Below are positions 1 through 10,504 of a DNA stretch of 64,000 bases, piece after piece. Below the pieces are notes generated by a model that was given only the letters and a program-made list of their open reading frames with translations, ran no database searches and was not told the DNA's origin. This stretch comes from Bog-756 sp963769765 (lineage in GTDB: Bacteria > Actinomycetota > Acidimicrobiia > Acidimicrobiales > RAAP-2), in contig CAVYNA010000004.1 of NCBI GenBank assembly GCA_963769765.1, forward strand, positions 620,001 to 684,000, written 5' to 3'. The translations under genes and the position numbers were made by a program. Positions within the stretch are counted from its first letter, which is position 1, and every line of letters starts with the position of its first letter.

Positions 1-210
1 GAGGACCGGTGGGTGGCGCCGCTTGTTGAGCGCGGTCCCGCCGGGGTAGTCGAGTGGCAGGCTCAGGCAGAAGGTGATCCCTGCCTCGACCTCGCGGATG
101 CCCTCGAGGACCTTGTCGGGGGTGAGCAGGTTGATGCGTCCGAGCTCGTCGTCGTCACCCCAGTCGCCCCAGGTCGAGCCCGGCGGCCGCTGCTTCCACC
201 GCTTCGTCAT
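1..210 (-). CDS. Cyclase-family metal-dependent hydrolase, N-terminal fragment
   Basis: Only the first 70 residues are inside the window; the gene runs off the left edge. The ATG at 208-210 is preceded by a strong ribosome binding site (GGAAGGAGCAGGAG), which fixes the start. The opening GSTWGDWGDDDELGRIN and the later LPLDYPGG are typical of the cyclase / kynurenine-formamidase-like family (PF04199), metal-dependent hydrolases that open amide or ester bonds. The metal-binding part lies outside the window, so activity cannot be judged and the substrate is unknown. It is transcribed divergently from the amidohydrolase at 371, with a palindrome at 263-279 in the shared gap. Confidence 0.8.
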   Translation of the reverse strand, partial: MTKRWKQRPPGSTWGDWGDDDELGRINLLTPDKVLEGIREVEAGITFCLSLPLDYPGGTALNKRRHPPVL

Positions 211-262
211 AGCTCCTGCTCCTTCCGAGCGTCCCCTCCGCCCGACCATCGGTCCGCGTTGC

Positions 263-279
263 ACTGTACCGACCGGTTG
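263..279. promoter_or_regulatory. Candidate TetR-type operator, site 1
   Basis: TGTACCGACCGGTTGGA lies between the divergent cyclase and amidohydrolase genes. Its ACCGACCGGT core matches the core of two other sites in divergent gaps at 3352-3368 and 6570-6586 (ACYGNNCGGT). A TetR gene lies at 7397-8032 close to the third site, so a shared local repressor is plausible. This is inference from three short matches. Confidence 0.45.
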
Positions 280-370
280 GATTAGCTTGCGAACACAGTT
301 CGCGTAGGCCGCGAAGCCGCGTTCCGGTCTTCACGGCCGAGCTCGGGTCCAGCGCGAGGAGGTCGCAACC

Positions 371-1615
371 ATGTCGCAGAACGGGCTCGTCGTCTCCGCC
401 GACGGTCACCTGCTCGAACCCGTCGATCTGTTCCGAACCCGACTCCCGAAGCACCTGCGGGACCGTGGGGTCTGGGAGGAGGACTTCGAGATCGAGCCGC
501 TCGTCGAAGGCGGCGCCCGGATCTTCCGACGCCTGCACACACCGGGGTACGAGGGCTGGACGATCTCCAGGTACCGCCAGACTGGCGGACGGATGCCCGA
601 AGGCGATCCCGAGCTCATCCTCGACGACATGCAGCTCGACGGGATCGACGTCCAGGTGATGCACCCGAACCTCTCGCTGTTCGGGCTCTACTCGGACGAC
701 CACGAGCTCTCGATGGCGCACGCCAGGGTGTACAACGACTACGTCATCGAGCGGTTCAGGCCGTACTTCTCGCAGATCGCCCCCACCGCTCCGATCCCGT
801 TGACCGACGTCGACGACGCCGTCGCGGAGATCGAGCGGGTCGCCGCGGCCGGGTTCCGCGCCATCCTGCTTCCGGCGATCGCGCCGAAGCCCTACTTCTC
901 CCGGGACTTCGACCCGGTGTGGGCGGCGGCAGTGGCCAACGGCGTGCACGTGTTCATCCACACCCAGACCGGCGGCGTGAAGGTGAACGACCCGGCGTCG
1001 ACGACGCTCAAGGTCGTCATGGAGTCGGCGATGCAGGTCAACCAGCCGATGACCGAGAAGTCGGCCTCGAAGCGGATGATCACCCAGTGCATCTACTCCA
1101 CGTTGGTCCCGCAACAGATCATCTGCGAGCTCATCGGCGGTGGCGTCCCCGAGCGCTACCCCGACCTGCACTTCGCGCTGATCGAGTTCAACGCCCACTG
1201 GCTGGCGTCCTTGACCGGGTCGATGGACAAGTGCTGGGTCACCGGCATCGGCCAGGACGCAGACTGGTGGCTCGGGTACTGGGACGAGCATCGCCCCGCC
1301 GACGACCAGCCCACCATGGCCCAGTTGTTCCGTCTGAACGAGAAGTGGCCCTACCCGTTGAAGCCGAGCGAGTACGTCCGGCGACAGTTCCACGTCTCCT
1401 TCCAGGACGATCCCGTGGCCGTCGCCTGCCGGCACGTCACCGGACTGTCGACGATCGTGTGGGGGAACGACTACCCGCACGCCGAAGGGACGTTCCGCGG
1501 GAGCCGGGAGCTGATCGCAACGCAGCTCGGCGATCTCCCCTCGGACGAGCGGGCCGCCATCGTCGGCGGCACCTTGGGCGGGCTCCTCGGGTTCGGGGCC
1601 TCGGTGGCGGCCTGA
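371..1615 (+). CDS. Amidohydrolase-2 family metal-dependent hydrolase
   Basis: A 414-residue protein of the amidohydrolase 2 family (PF04909; TIM-barrel hydrolases and decarboxylases). It opens with SADGHLLEPVDLF, giving the metal-binding D-x-H-like start, has FIHTQTGG mid-protein near residue 195, and ends with WGNDYPHAEG, the DYPH signature that carries the late metal/catalytic aspartate. The ATG at 371 has a good upstream GAGGAGG. Actinobacterial genomes often carry many such paralogs beside acyl-CoA and aromatic catabolic genes; two more occur here at 24439 and 52133. Substrate unknown. The SDR reading frame begins over its stop codon, suggesting co-transcription. Confidence 0.85.
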   Translation: MSQNGLVVSADGHLLEPVDLFRTRLPKHLRDRGVWEEDFEIEPLVEGGARIFRRLHTPGYEGWTISRYRQTGGRMPEGDPELILDDMQLDGIDVQVMHPNLSLFGLYSDDHELSMAHARVYNDYVIERFRPYFSQIAPTAPIPLTDVDDAVAEIERVAAAGFRAILLPAIAPKPYFSRDFDPVWAAAVANGVHVFIHTQTGGVKVNDPASTTLKVVMESAMQVNQPMTEKSASKRMITQCIYSTLVPQQIICELIGGGVPERYPDLHFALIEFNAHWLASLTGSMDKCWVTGIGQDADWWLGYWDEHRPADDQPTMAQLFRLNEKWPYPLKPSEYVRRQFHVSFQDDPVAVACRHVTGLSTIVWGNDYPHAEGTFRGSRELIATQLGDLPSDERAAIVGGTLGGLLGFGASVAA

Positions 1616-2529
1616 GCCAGCTCGACTTCAACGGACGCGTCGCCATCGTCACTGGTGCGGGGCGCGGCATCGGCTTCGCGTACGCGCGCCTGCTCGCCGA
1701 GCGGGGGGCCCACGTCGTGGTCAACGACCTCGGCGGCTCGATGGACGGCGTCGGGGTCGGACGACGAACCGGCGGTCACCGCGGCGGGCGGCATCGTCGA
1801 CGCGGGAGGGGTGGCGGTCGCCGACACCCAGCGATGTGGCGTCGGTCGCCGGCGCAGAAGCACTCGTCGCGTGCGGCGGTCGAGCGGTTCGGGCGCCTCG
1901 ACGTCGTGATCAACAACGCCGGCGTCATCCGGTGGGCCGGCTTCCCGGACGTCGACGCCGACAACCTGGCGTTGCATCTCGCAGTCCATGTCGGCGGCTC
2001 GTTCAACACCACCCGCGCCGCGTGGCCCCACATGGTCGGGCAGCACTACGGCCGCATCGTCATGACAACCTCCACCGGGATGTTCGGGCTGCCCACCAAC
2101 ACCTCGTACGCCACCGCCAAGGGCGGCGTCATCGGGCTCGCCCGCAGCCTGACGACGGCAGGTGCCGCACACGGCATCAAGGTGAACCTCATCGCACCGG
2201 CGGCGATGACGCGGATGGCCGGCGGGAAATCCGACGACCCCCAGATGGCCCCGGAGCTCGTCGCTCCGATGGCGGCCTACCTCGCCCACGAGAGCTGCCC
2301 GGTCAGTGGGGAGATCTACACCGCCGGCTTCGGCCGGTTCGCCCGCCTGTTCATCGCCTCGACCGAAGGGTACGTCCACCCCGGTCCGGATCCGACGATG
2401 GAGGACGTCGCCCGGAATTGGGGGACGATCAACGACGAGGCCGGCTACTCCGTCCCCACGGACCTCATGGACTGGTCGGCCACCTTCATGACCCACCTGC
2501 GGACGGACAGCGCATCTCCGGGATCCTGA
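1612..2529 (+). CDS. Short-chain dehydrogenase/reductase, disrupted by three frameshifts
   Basis: An SDR of the 3-hydroxyacyl-CoA dehydrogenase-like type. The cofactor motif TGAGRGIG, the NNAG motif and the active-site YATAK are all present, but in three different frames. Aligning to family logic, single extra bases sit in GGGG at 1753-1756, in CCC near 1828 and at T1872; removing them restores one continuous protein (VGSDDEPAV, then DTSDVASVAGAEALVA, then AAVERFGRLDV). The frame upstream lacks an ATG or GTG; the best position is a CTG at 1612 overlapping the amidohydrolase stop. It resembles the SDR at 41126. Three same-sign insertions suggest sequence error rather than decay. Confidence 0.75.
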   Translation: MSQLDFNGRVAIVTGAGRGIGFAYARLLAERGAHVVVNDLGGSMDGVGVGRRTGGHRGGRHRRRGRGGGRRHPAMWRRSPAQKHSSRAAVERFGRLDVVINNAGVIRWAGFPDVDADNLALHLAVHVGGSFNTTRAAWPHMVGQHYGRIVMTTSTGMFGLPTNTSYATAKGGVIGLARSLTTAGAAHGIKVNLIAPAAMTRMAGGKSDDPQMAPELVAPMAAYLAHESCPVSGEIYTAGFGRFARLFIASTEGYVHPGPDPTMEDVARNWGTINDEAGYSVPTDLMDWSATFMTHLRTDSASPGS

Positions 2530-2552
2530 GCGCTGAGCGCTGAGCGGCGGCG

Positions 2553-3320
2553 CTACTCGTCGAGCAGGTCGGGACGCTGTTCGACGATCCAGTCGTAGAG
2601 GGGCTGGAACTGCCGCCACCCGGTGCGGTGCCCGCCGGTCTGGCCGGCGGTCGTCTCCGCCACGTCCGGGGCGATCGGGACGGGGGTGCCGGCCGCCTCG
2701 GCCAACAGCTGGACCTGGCACGCGCGCTCCATCGTGATGAACCACCACGCCGCCTCGTCCACGGTGTGGCCGACGGTGAGCAGGCCGTGGTTCGACAGGA
2801 TCGCCGCCTTGCAGTCCCCGAGGGCCTGGGCGATGCGCTTGCCCTCCTCGAGATCGAGCACGGCACCGGCGTAGTCCTCGAAGACGACATGGTCGTCGTA
2901 GAACGCACACGCGTCCTGGGTGAGCGGGTCGAGCCGACGGCGCAGTGAGGACCACGCCTTGCCGAACACGGAGTGGGAGTGTGCGGCGGAGACGACGTCG
3001 GGGCGTGCCGCGTGGATCTGCGAGTGGATCACGAACGCCGCCCTGTTGACGGGCCAGGTGCCCTCGACGACCTCGCCCCGGTCGTTGACGAGCAGGAGGT
3101 CCCTCACCCGGATCTGCTTGAAATTCATGCCGAGCGGGTTGACCCAGAAGTGGTCGGTCAGCCCGGGGTCGCGTGCGGTGATGTGTCCGGCCGTGCCCTC
3201 GTCGAAGCCGAAATGGCCGAAGATCCGGAACGCGGCGGCGAGCCGCTGCTTGCGGTGGGCGCGCTCCTCCTCCACGGTGTCGAACGTCGGGAACACCGGA
3301 GGGGTGCGGTCGGACGCCAT
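2553..3320 (-). CDS. Class II aldolase/adducin family protein
   Basis: A 255-residue cytosolic protein with the full class II aldolase fold. SAAHSHSVFG supplies two zinc-binding histidines and SNHGLLTVG a third, with the conserved NPLGMNF region near residue 65. Family members are zinc aldolases, epimerases and decarboxylases acting on sugar or keto-acid phosphates, but this sub-type is common in actinobacterial catabolic clusters with unknown substrates. The ATG at 3318-3320 has no ribosome binding site; instead a TACCAT -10 hexamer ends seven bases upstream, so the mRNA is probably leaderless. It is divergent from the acyl-CoA dehydrogenase at 3381. Confidence 0.85.
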   Translation of the reverse strand: MASDRTPPVFPTFDTVEEERAHRKQRLAAAFRIFGHFGFDEGTAGHITARDPGLTDHFWVNPLGMNFKQIRVRDLLLVNDRGEVVEGTWPVNRAAFVIHSQIHAARPDVVSAAHSHSVFGKAWSSLRRRLDPLTQDACAFYDDHVVFEDYAGAVLDLEEGKRIAQALGDCKAAILSNHGLLTVGHTVDEAAWWFITMERACQVQLLAEAAGTPVPIAPDVAETTAGQTGGHRTGWRQFQPLYDWIVEQRPDLLDE

Positions 3321-3380
3321 CGGTCCGATGGTACCGCTCACGTGCCGATGTTGTACCGCTCGGTCCAATAGGATCGAGTA
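3321..3380. promoter_or_regulatory. Divergent leaderless promoters with overlapping palindrome (site 2)
   Basis: On the minus strand TACCAT (+ strand 3328-3333) precedes the aldolase ATG by 7 bases. On the plus strand TAGGAT (3369-3374) precedes the GTG at 3381 by 6 bases. Both fit the TANNNT -10 plus start-at-+1 layout of actinobacterial leaderless genes. TGTACCGCTCGGTCCAA at 3352-3368 abuts the plus-strand -10 and shares its core with sites 1 and 3; TACCGCTC also recurs as a direct repeat at 3332 and 3354. A repressor bound here could silence both genes. Confidence 0.5.
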
Positions 3381-4529
<1,149 letters not shown>

Positions 4530-4566
4530 ACCGGACGGCGGCGGAGTCCCGGTGGACGCAGCCTGG

Positions 4567-6560
4567 TCAGACGGCGGCGAGGCGGCGGATGGCCTCCGCG
4601 ATGTCGTCCCGGTCGGGGAGCCAGGCCCGCTCGAGGTCGGGGGAGTAGGGCGCCGGGCTCGCCGCCGCCCCGACCCGCTCGATCGGCGCATCGAGATCCC
4701 AGAACGCCTCCCTGGCCACGGTGGCCGCGATCTCGGCGCCGATGCCGAAGGGGACGACCGCTTCGTGGGCGATGAGGAGCCGGCTGGTCTTGTGCACCGA
4801 GCCGAGGATCGGTACGACGTCGAGTGGGGCCACCGTCTTCAGGTCGATCACCTCGGCGGAGATCCCCTCCTCGGCCACCCGCTCGGCAGCGGCGACGGCC
4901 TCGTGGACCATCCGTGAGACCGAGACGACCGTGACGTCGGATCCGGGTCGGACCACCGCGGACATGCCGATCGGGAGCACGAAATCGGCCGGCGGCTTCG
5001 GCCCCTTCATGCCGTAGAGCAGCCGGTTCTCGATGAAGACCACCGGATTGGGATCTTGGATGGCGGCGCGGAGCAGACCGTAGGCGTCGGCCGGCGTCGA
5101 CGGGCATGACCACGGTGAGCCCCGGGATGTGGGCGAGCAGCGATTCGAGGCTCTGCGAGTGCTGGCTGCCCGAGGAGCGGCCGGCTCCGAACTGGGTCCG
5201 GACGGTCAGCGCCATCTCGGCGGCCCCGCCCGTCATGAACGGCAGCTTGGCCGCCTGGTTGAGCAGTTGGTCGAAGCAGACGCCGACGAAGTCGAGGTAC
5301 ATCAGCTCGACCACCGGGCGCATTCCGGCCATGGCCGCGCCGACGCCGAGCCCCATGACGGCCGTCTCGGAGATCGGAGTGTCGCGCACCCGGTCGCCGA
5401 ACCGGTCGCGCAGGCCCCGCGTCAGCCCGAAGACATTGCCACCCTCGCCGACGTCGATTCCCGCGATGAACACCCGGTCGTCGGCTGCGAGCTCTGCCTC
5501 GAGGGCGTCGTGGACGGCGTCCATCATGCGGAACACCGGTGCGTCGGCAGCCGGCGGCGGCGGCTCGGCCCGCACCGGCCTCGCCCGAAGGACGAACTCG
5601 GTCACCGTGGCCGCGTCCGGTGCGGCCAGCCGCCGCGCCTCGTCGACCATTCGGTCGAGCGTGTCGGTCACCGACGACTCCAGCGCAGCCAGCTCGTCGT
5701 CGCCGACACCGGCTGCACGGAGCCGAGCCTCGTGCACCAGCGAGGGGATCACGCGCCTTCCACTCCTGGACCTCCTCCGCGGACCGGTAGCGCTCGGGAT
5801 CGCCCTCGTAGTGACCGTGCCACCGGAATGTCGCGGCCTCGACCACGGCGGGGCCGCCTCCCGACCGCACGGCGCCGACCACGCGCTCCATGGCGGCCGT
5901 CGTCGCCACGACGTCGTTGCCGTCGACCGCGACGTAGGGGATGCCGTAGCCCGCGGCCCGACGCTCGAGCGAGGCCCCGTGCTGCGTCGAAACGGGCGAG
6001 AACTCGGCGTAGCCGTTGTTCTCACAGAAGAAGACGACCGGCAGCTGCCAGACGGCGGCGAGGTTCATGGCTTCGTGGAACGCGCCCTGGGCGGGCGCGC
6101 CGTCGCCGAAGAACGCCACGGCGACGCCGCCGTCGGCGCGGAGCTGGGACGCGGTCGCCGCGCCGACCGCGATCGGCACCCCCGCCGCGACGATCCCGTT
6201 GGCACCGAAGATCCCGAGCCCCGGGTCGGCGATGTGCATCGAGCCGCCGCGACCGCGGTTCGTCCCCTGGTCCTTGCCCATCAGTTCGGCGAACATCCCG
6301 AGCGGGTCGAGACCCTTGGCCAGGCAGTGTCCGTGGCCCCGGTGGGTCGAGGTGATGACGTCAGCGGGACGGAGGGGCCAGCATGCGCCCACGGCTGCCG
6401 CCTCCTGCCCGATCGAGAGGTGGACGAAACCGGGGACCTCTCCGTCGCGGTAGAGCGCGGACACCCGCTCCTCGAAGCGGCGGATCACCAGCATCCTGCG
6501 GTACATCTCGCTGAGATCGGCCGGCGTGCGCTCGGACGGCGAGGACGGGCCGGCGCTCAC
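4567..6560 (-). CDS. Fused E1 alpha/beta 2-oxoacid (acetoin/branched-chain type) dehydrogenase, two frameshifts
   Basis: Alpha and beta E1 subunits are encoded as one polypeptide of about 660 residues. The alpha half has the ThDP signature GDGAPAQGAFHEAMN followed by CENNGYAEFSP and the RGRGGSMH loop. The reading frame then continues without a stop (VTEFVLRARPVRAEPPPP as linker) into the beta half, which has DVGEGGNVFGLTRGL, TPISETAVMGLG and the transketolase C-terminal region with SRLLIAHEA. Two +1 frameshifts interrupt it: CCCC at 5744-5747 in the alpha tail and near 5101 in beta. No E2 or E3 gene is nearby. The start is GTG at 6560, leaderless behind TACACT (minus strand). Confidence 0.8.
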
Positions 6561-6569
6561 GGTTTGTAG

Positions 6570-6586
6570 TGTACTGATCGGTACAA
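6570..6586. promoter_or_regulatory. Candidate TetR-type operator, site 3
   Basis: TGTACTGATCGGTACAA is the most symmetric of the three related sites, a 16-bp palindrome (TGTAC-N6-GTACA) with a single mismatched pair. It sits between the E1 fusion (start 6560) and the SDR (start 6642) and overlaps the predicted minus-strand -10 element, a position suited to repression. The TetR gene at 7397-8032 follows the SDR. Confidence 0.55.
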
Positions 6587-6641
6587 TGAGCACGACGACG
6601 TCCCATCCGACCGCCCTGCACACGTCGCTGCTGGAGACCAG

Positions 6642-7390
6642 GTGACCGTGTCGCGACGGGTGGTGGTGATCACCGGGGCGGGCGGCAGCCCTCGGTGCGG
6701 CCGTGTCACGCCAACTGGCGAGCGAGCCCGACACCGATCTCGTCTTGAGCGACGTCAGCGCACCCTCGCTCGAGGCGACCCTCGCCGGCCTCCCGGACGC
6801 GGACGGCGTGGTCGAGACGGCCCTGGCCGACGTGAGCGAGTTCGCCCAGGTCGAGGCCGTGGTGAGCTTGGCGGTCGAGCACTTCGGCCACCTCGACGTG
6901 CTGATCAGCAATGCCGGCGTGCTCTCGACGAACGGTCGGATCCACAATCTCGCCGACCGAGGAGTGGGAGCGCGCCTTCCGGATCAACGTCCTCGGCGCA
7001 GTCAACGGCATCCGCGCCGCAGTCGGGGTCATGCGCCCGCAGCAGTCGGGCTCGATCGTGCTCACGGCGTCTGTCTCAGGACTGACCGCGTGGTCGCACG
7101 CGGCGCCCTACTGCGCGACGAAGGCGGCGGTGATCCAGCTCGCAAAGGTTGCTGCCGTCGAATACGCACGCGACGGGATCCGCGTCAACTGCGTGTGCCC
7201 GGGCTCGTTTCGTTCCGCCATCCACGCCGATCTCCCGCGGGAGGCGATCGACGCCATCGCGGAACGGCATCCCCTCGGGCTCGGATCGGCCGACGACCTC
7301 ACCGGCGCCTACTCGTACCTCGCCGGTGACGCTTCGCGTTGGACGACGGGTTCGGCGATGGTCGTCGACGGCGGGTATTCGGCGCCCTGA
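6642..7390 (+). CDS. Short-chain dehydrogenase/reductase, two frameshifts
   Basis: An SDR of about 250 residues once two +1 frameshifts are removed (an extra A near 6687 and an extra G near 6954). The pieces read in order: VVVITGAGG for the cofactor, LDVLISNAGVLS, then TEEEW-like ERAFRINVLGAVNGI, the active-site TASVSG Ser and YCATK, and a classical end with TGSAMVVDGGYSAP. The SNAG variant replaces the usual NNAG. It likely oxidises a hydroxy or reduces a keto group on a catabolic intermediate with NAD(P). The tail faces the TetR gene, 6 bp apart. Confidence 0.75.
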
Positions 7391-7396
7391 GGCGGG

Positions 7397-8032
7397 CTAC
7401 TCCCGATCGTGTTCGTCGGTGGACCTGGCGATCCCCCGTATGAAGATGTCCGCGAACGGCTTGGCCATGTCGCGGGCCGAGAGCGGGCCGCCTGCCTTGA
7501 GCCAGAGATAGGTGTAGTTGTGCATGCCGAGCCACGCCAACGCCGTCAGCCTCGGCTGCAGCGCCCGGAACTCGCCCGAGTCGACGCCGGCCTGGAGGAC
7601 TGCCTCGACGCGGTGCTCGTACTCCCGACGCCGACCCTGGAACCGCTCGACCCGCTCACCGGTGAGTGCCGGGAATTCGTGCAGAAAGACCCACACGTGG
7701 TCCGGATAGCGGTGGATCACGTCCAACAGCTCGGCACCGAGCATGGCCAACTGCTGGGACGGCGTACCGCCCGCCTCGGCGACGCGGTCGGCGCCGAGCA
7801 TCACCTCGTCCATCACCCGGTCGTGGATGGCGGCGAGGAGCTCCTCCTTGGAGCCGATGTAGTGGTAGAGCGCACCCTTGCCGAGATCGGTGGCGACGCA
7901 GAGCTCGGTGATGCCCGTTGCGTGATAGCCGCGCTGGGCGAAGACTCTCGCAGCCGTGTCGACGATCAACTGGCGACGCAATTCCCGCTTGGTCGGGCCT
8001 GGAGAATCACTCGTCGTTTCGACCCTTGCCAT
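7397..8032 (-). CDS. TetR/AcrR family transcriptional regulator
   Basis: A 211-residue repressor-type regulator. The N-terminal helix-turn-helix is clear (ARVFAQRGYHATGITELC then DLGKGALYHYIGSKEELL, residues about 28-68), followed by the all-helical ligand-binding domain with the actinobacterial FadR/KstR-like organisation. The start chosen is ATG at 8030-8032; an in-frame TTG lies 18 bases upstream at 8050. It is the likeliest binder of the three TGTACYG..CGGT palindromes at 263, 3352 and 6570 because it closes that gene block. Ligand unknown; acyl-CoA ligands are common in the family. Confidence 0.9.
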   Translation of the reverse strand: MARVETTSDSPGPTKRELRRQLIVDTAARVFAQRGYHATGITELCVATDLGKGALYHYIGSKEELLAAIHDRVMDEVMLGADRVAEAGGTPSQQLAMLGAELLDVIHRYPDHVWVFLHEFPALTGERVERFQGRRREYEHRVEAVLQAGVDSGEFRALQPRLTALAWLGMHNYTYLWLKAGGPLSARDMAKPFADIFIRGIARSTDEHDRE

Positions 8033-8055
8033 TTTCAGCGACGCTAGCAAGGGTC
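8021..8055. promoter_or_regulatory. Inverted repeat over the TetR start codon
   Basis: GACCCTTGC (8021-8029) and GCAAGGGTC (8047-8055) form a perfect 9-bp inverted repeat with a 17-bp spacer, straddling the TetR ATG. It could be an autoregulatory site or an mRNA hairpin that hides the start. A single 9-bp match of this kind can occur by chance in a gap of this size. Confidence 0.25.
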
Positions 8056-8288
8056 CCCTGGGTGAGCCACCTGCCGCCCATCGAGATCGCGGTCTCCGAT
8101 GTGCGCGGTCCCGCCTCGACCGGATCCGCCGAAGATCGCCGGACCGAGCGGGTCGTCAGTAGGATGTGCCGCCGGCGCCGGTCCCGCATGCTTCGGTACC
8201 ACACCCGATTGCCGACCGGGCGCGAGATTCGGAACATGTGATGAGATCCCGGGGCGACAGAGATGCGTTCGTGACGTCCGGAGCGCCG

Positions 8289-9810
8289 ATGCCGGCAGAC
8301 CTGAATTGGTTCACCGTCCTCGCACACCACGCCGTCCGTTCTCCCGACAAGGTGATGACGGTGTTCGAGGGCGAGGAGACCACCTACGGCGAGATGGCCC
8401 GTCGGGCCGCCGCACTGGCCGCAGGCCTCAACGGCCGCGGTGTCGGTCGTGGCGACGTGGTGGGTCTCCTCGCCTACAACTGCCCGGAATTCCTGGAGAC
8501 GGTCTTCGCTGCCAACTACCTCGGCGCCGTCGCCATGCCGATCAACTGGAGGCTCGCCGCCCCCGAGGTCCGGTACATCCTCGAGCACGCCCGAGCGCGT
8601 GCGCTCGTCTGCGACGAGGCGCTCGTCGGCCTGGGTACCGAAGCGACGATGGGCATCGGAGACCTCGGTGCTCCGTGTGTGCGTGTCCTCCGCTCCTCCC
8701 GGCGGATGGACCGCGTTGGGAGACCTCCGCGGAGCAGCCGATGGCGTGGCGCGTGTCACGGTGGCCGCCGACGACGTCCACCGTCTCATGTACACGTCGG
8801 GCACAACGGGACGCCCCAAGGGCGTCATGATCACCCACGCCAACCTGGCGTGGAAGAACATGGCGCACATCATCGAGTTCGGGTTCACCAGTGCCGACCT
8901 GGGGCTCGCCTGCGGGCCGCTGTACCACGTCGGCGCGCTGGACCTCACGACCACGTCACTGATCGCGGCAGGCTCGACGGTGATCATCCATCGGTCCTTC
9001 GACGCGTCCGCTGTCGTGCACGAGCTCGAGCGGTCGCGGGTCTCCACCGTGTGGCTGGCACCGGCCATGGTCAACGCGATCATGGCCCTGCCAGACGTCG
9101 AGAGACGAGATCTGTCGTCGGTGCGGCTGGTCATCAACGGTGGCGAAAAGATGCCGATCCCGCTCATCGAGCGGATCCGGCGCACCTTTCCCTCGGCTTG
9201 GTTCGCCGATGCATACGGGCTCACCGAGACGGTCTCGGGTGACACCTTCCTCGACCGGGACAGCATGGTCACCAAGCTCGGGAGTGTCGGCCGTCCGTGC
9301 CTCTATCTCGAGCTCGACATCTGGGACGATCGGGGGAGGTCGGTGCCTGCGGGCGCGAGCGGGGAGATCGTCATGCGTGGCCCCAAGGTGTTCCGGGGCT
9401 ACTGGCGGGACCCGGAGGCGACGGCCGCGGCGTTCGCCGGCGGCTGGTTCCACACCGGGGACATCGGCGTCCGGGACGAGGACGGCTACCTCTTCATCGT
9501 CGACCGCCTCAAGGACATGATCGTGTCGGGAGGGGAGAACATTGCCAGCTCGGAGGTCGAGCGGGTGCTCTACGAGCACGAATCCGTGCTCGAAGCAGCC
9601 GTCGTGGGCAGCCCTGACGACCGATGGGGCGAAGTCCCGGTGGCGTTCGTGGTCCTGCGCGAGGGCGCGACCGTCCTGACGGAGGCGCTCCTCGAGCACT
9701 GTCGCACCCAGCTGGCGCGTTACAAGGTTCCGAAGGAGATCACGTACCTCGATGCGCTGCCGCGCAACCCGTCCGGAAAGGTGCTCAAGCGCGAGCTCCG
9801 GACCGGATGA
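8289..9810 (+). CDS. Acyl-CoA synthetase (AMP-forming, FadD-type), one frameshift
   Basis: A class I adenylate-forming ligase of about 507 residues that activates a carboxylic acid to its CoA ester via an acyl-AMP. Motifs in order: LMYTSGTTGRPKGVMITH (P-loop), YGLTETVSGD, HTGDIGVRDEDGYLF with DRLKDMI hinge, and the catalytic lysine in NPSGKVLKREL. A +1 frameshift near 8685-8700 separates the N-terminal 135 residues from the rest (SSAPPGGWTALGDL resumes the family pattern). ATG 8289 is preferred because GGAG lies 7 bases upstream and MPADLNWFTVLAHH is a typical opening; ATG 8241 is an alternative. Confidence 0.8.
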
Positions 9811-9884
9811 GCCGGTCGGTCGCCGTGTGCCGCAACCGGGTCGGCACGCTCCGCTTGACGTTCGACTCGCGGCGAGCCACGCGG

Positions 9885-10475
9885 CTACGGCGCGCTGCCC
9901 GTTCCGAAGTCACCGAGGAGGCGCGCCACCAGTGCGCGCGCCTCGGCATGGCCGGATGCGATCCCCAACGCCTCCTCCAACACCAGGATCTGCGACACGC
10001 TCGTCATGATGGTCATGATGGCCACAGGAGGGAGGCGCTCGGTGTCGATCCCCCGCTCCTCCATCACCGTGGCCAGGACCTCCGTCTGCTTGGCGCGGAA
10101 CAGCTCCGCATAGTGGGCGATCTCGGACCGGATGGACTTGCGGTGATTGGCCAGCGCGACGAACTCCATGTTCAGCGCGGTGCTCGTCGGATCATCGCCG
10201 AACGCCCAGAGCGCTCGCAGTGGCTGCACGGAGTCCAGGGCCCTCGACAGGTGCGCGAGACCGGCCTCGGCGCGTCGGCGGAACGCGGCCAGGAAGAGGT
10301 CGTCCATCGTCCGGAAGTAGTAGTGCACCAGCTGCGGCTTCAGATCGGCTCGCTGCGCGATGCGCCGAGAGCTCACAGCGGCGTAGCCCTCCTCCAGCAT
10401 GATTCGCTCGGTGGCGTCGAGGAGTGCGGTCCGGCTCTTCGAATCCTCGGCGCCGATCCTGCGCTTCGAGACCAT
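9885..10475 (-). CDS. TetR family transcriptional regulator
   Basis: A 196-residue regulator. The N-terminal DNA-binding domain is evident (LDATERIMLEEGYAAVSSR, then the recognition helix region LKPQLVHYYFRTMDDLF, residues about 18-60). The C-terminal domain is helical and unassigned. It is divergent from the P450 at 10639; the 163-bp gap between them carries two matching dyad elements of the form ATGCTGG...CTTAGCAT, one next to each gene, so self-repression together with control of the P450-SDR pair is the natural model. Ligand unknown. Confidence 0.9.
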   Translation of the reverse strand: MVSKRRIGAEDSKSRTALLDATERIMLEEGYAAVSSRRIAQRADLKPQLVHYYFRTMDDLFLAAFRRRAEAGLAHLSRALDSVQPLRALWAFGDDPTSTALNMEFVALANHRKSIRSEIAHYAELFRAKQTEVLATVMEERGIDTERLPPVAIMTIMTSVSQILVLEEALGIASGHAEARALVARLLGDFGTGSAP

Positions 10476-10504
10476 GTCCTCTCACCCGTTGCCCGTCCGA
10501 AGGA

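Noticed and set aside
155..1480. Long open frame on the minus strand opposite the amidohydrolase
   Set aside because: Composition is Arg/Gly/Val-rich without any family motif, and the plus-strand protein is fully explained. High GC makes stop-free antisense frames common; similar cases at 16104-18212 and 31105-33603 were dropped for the same reason.
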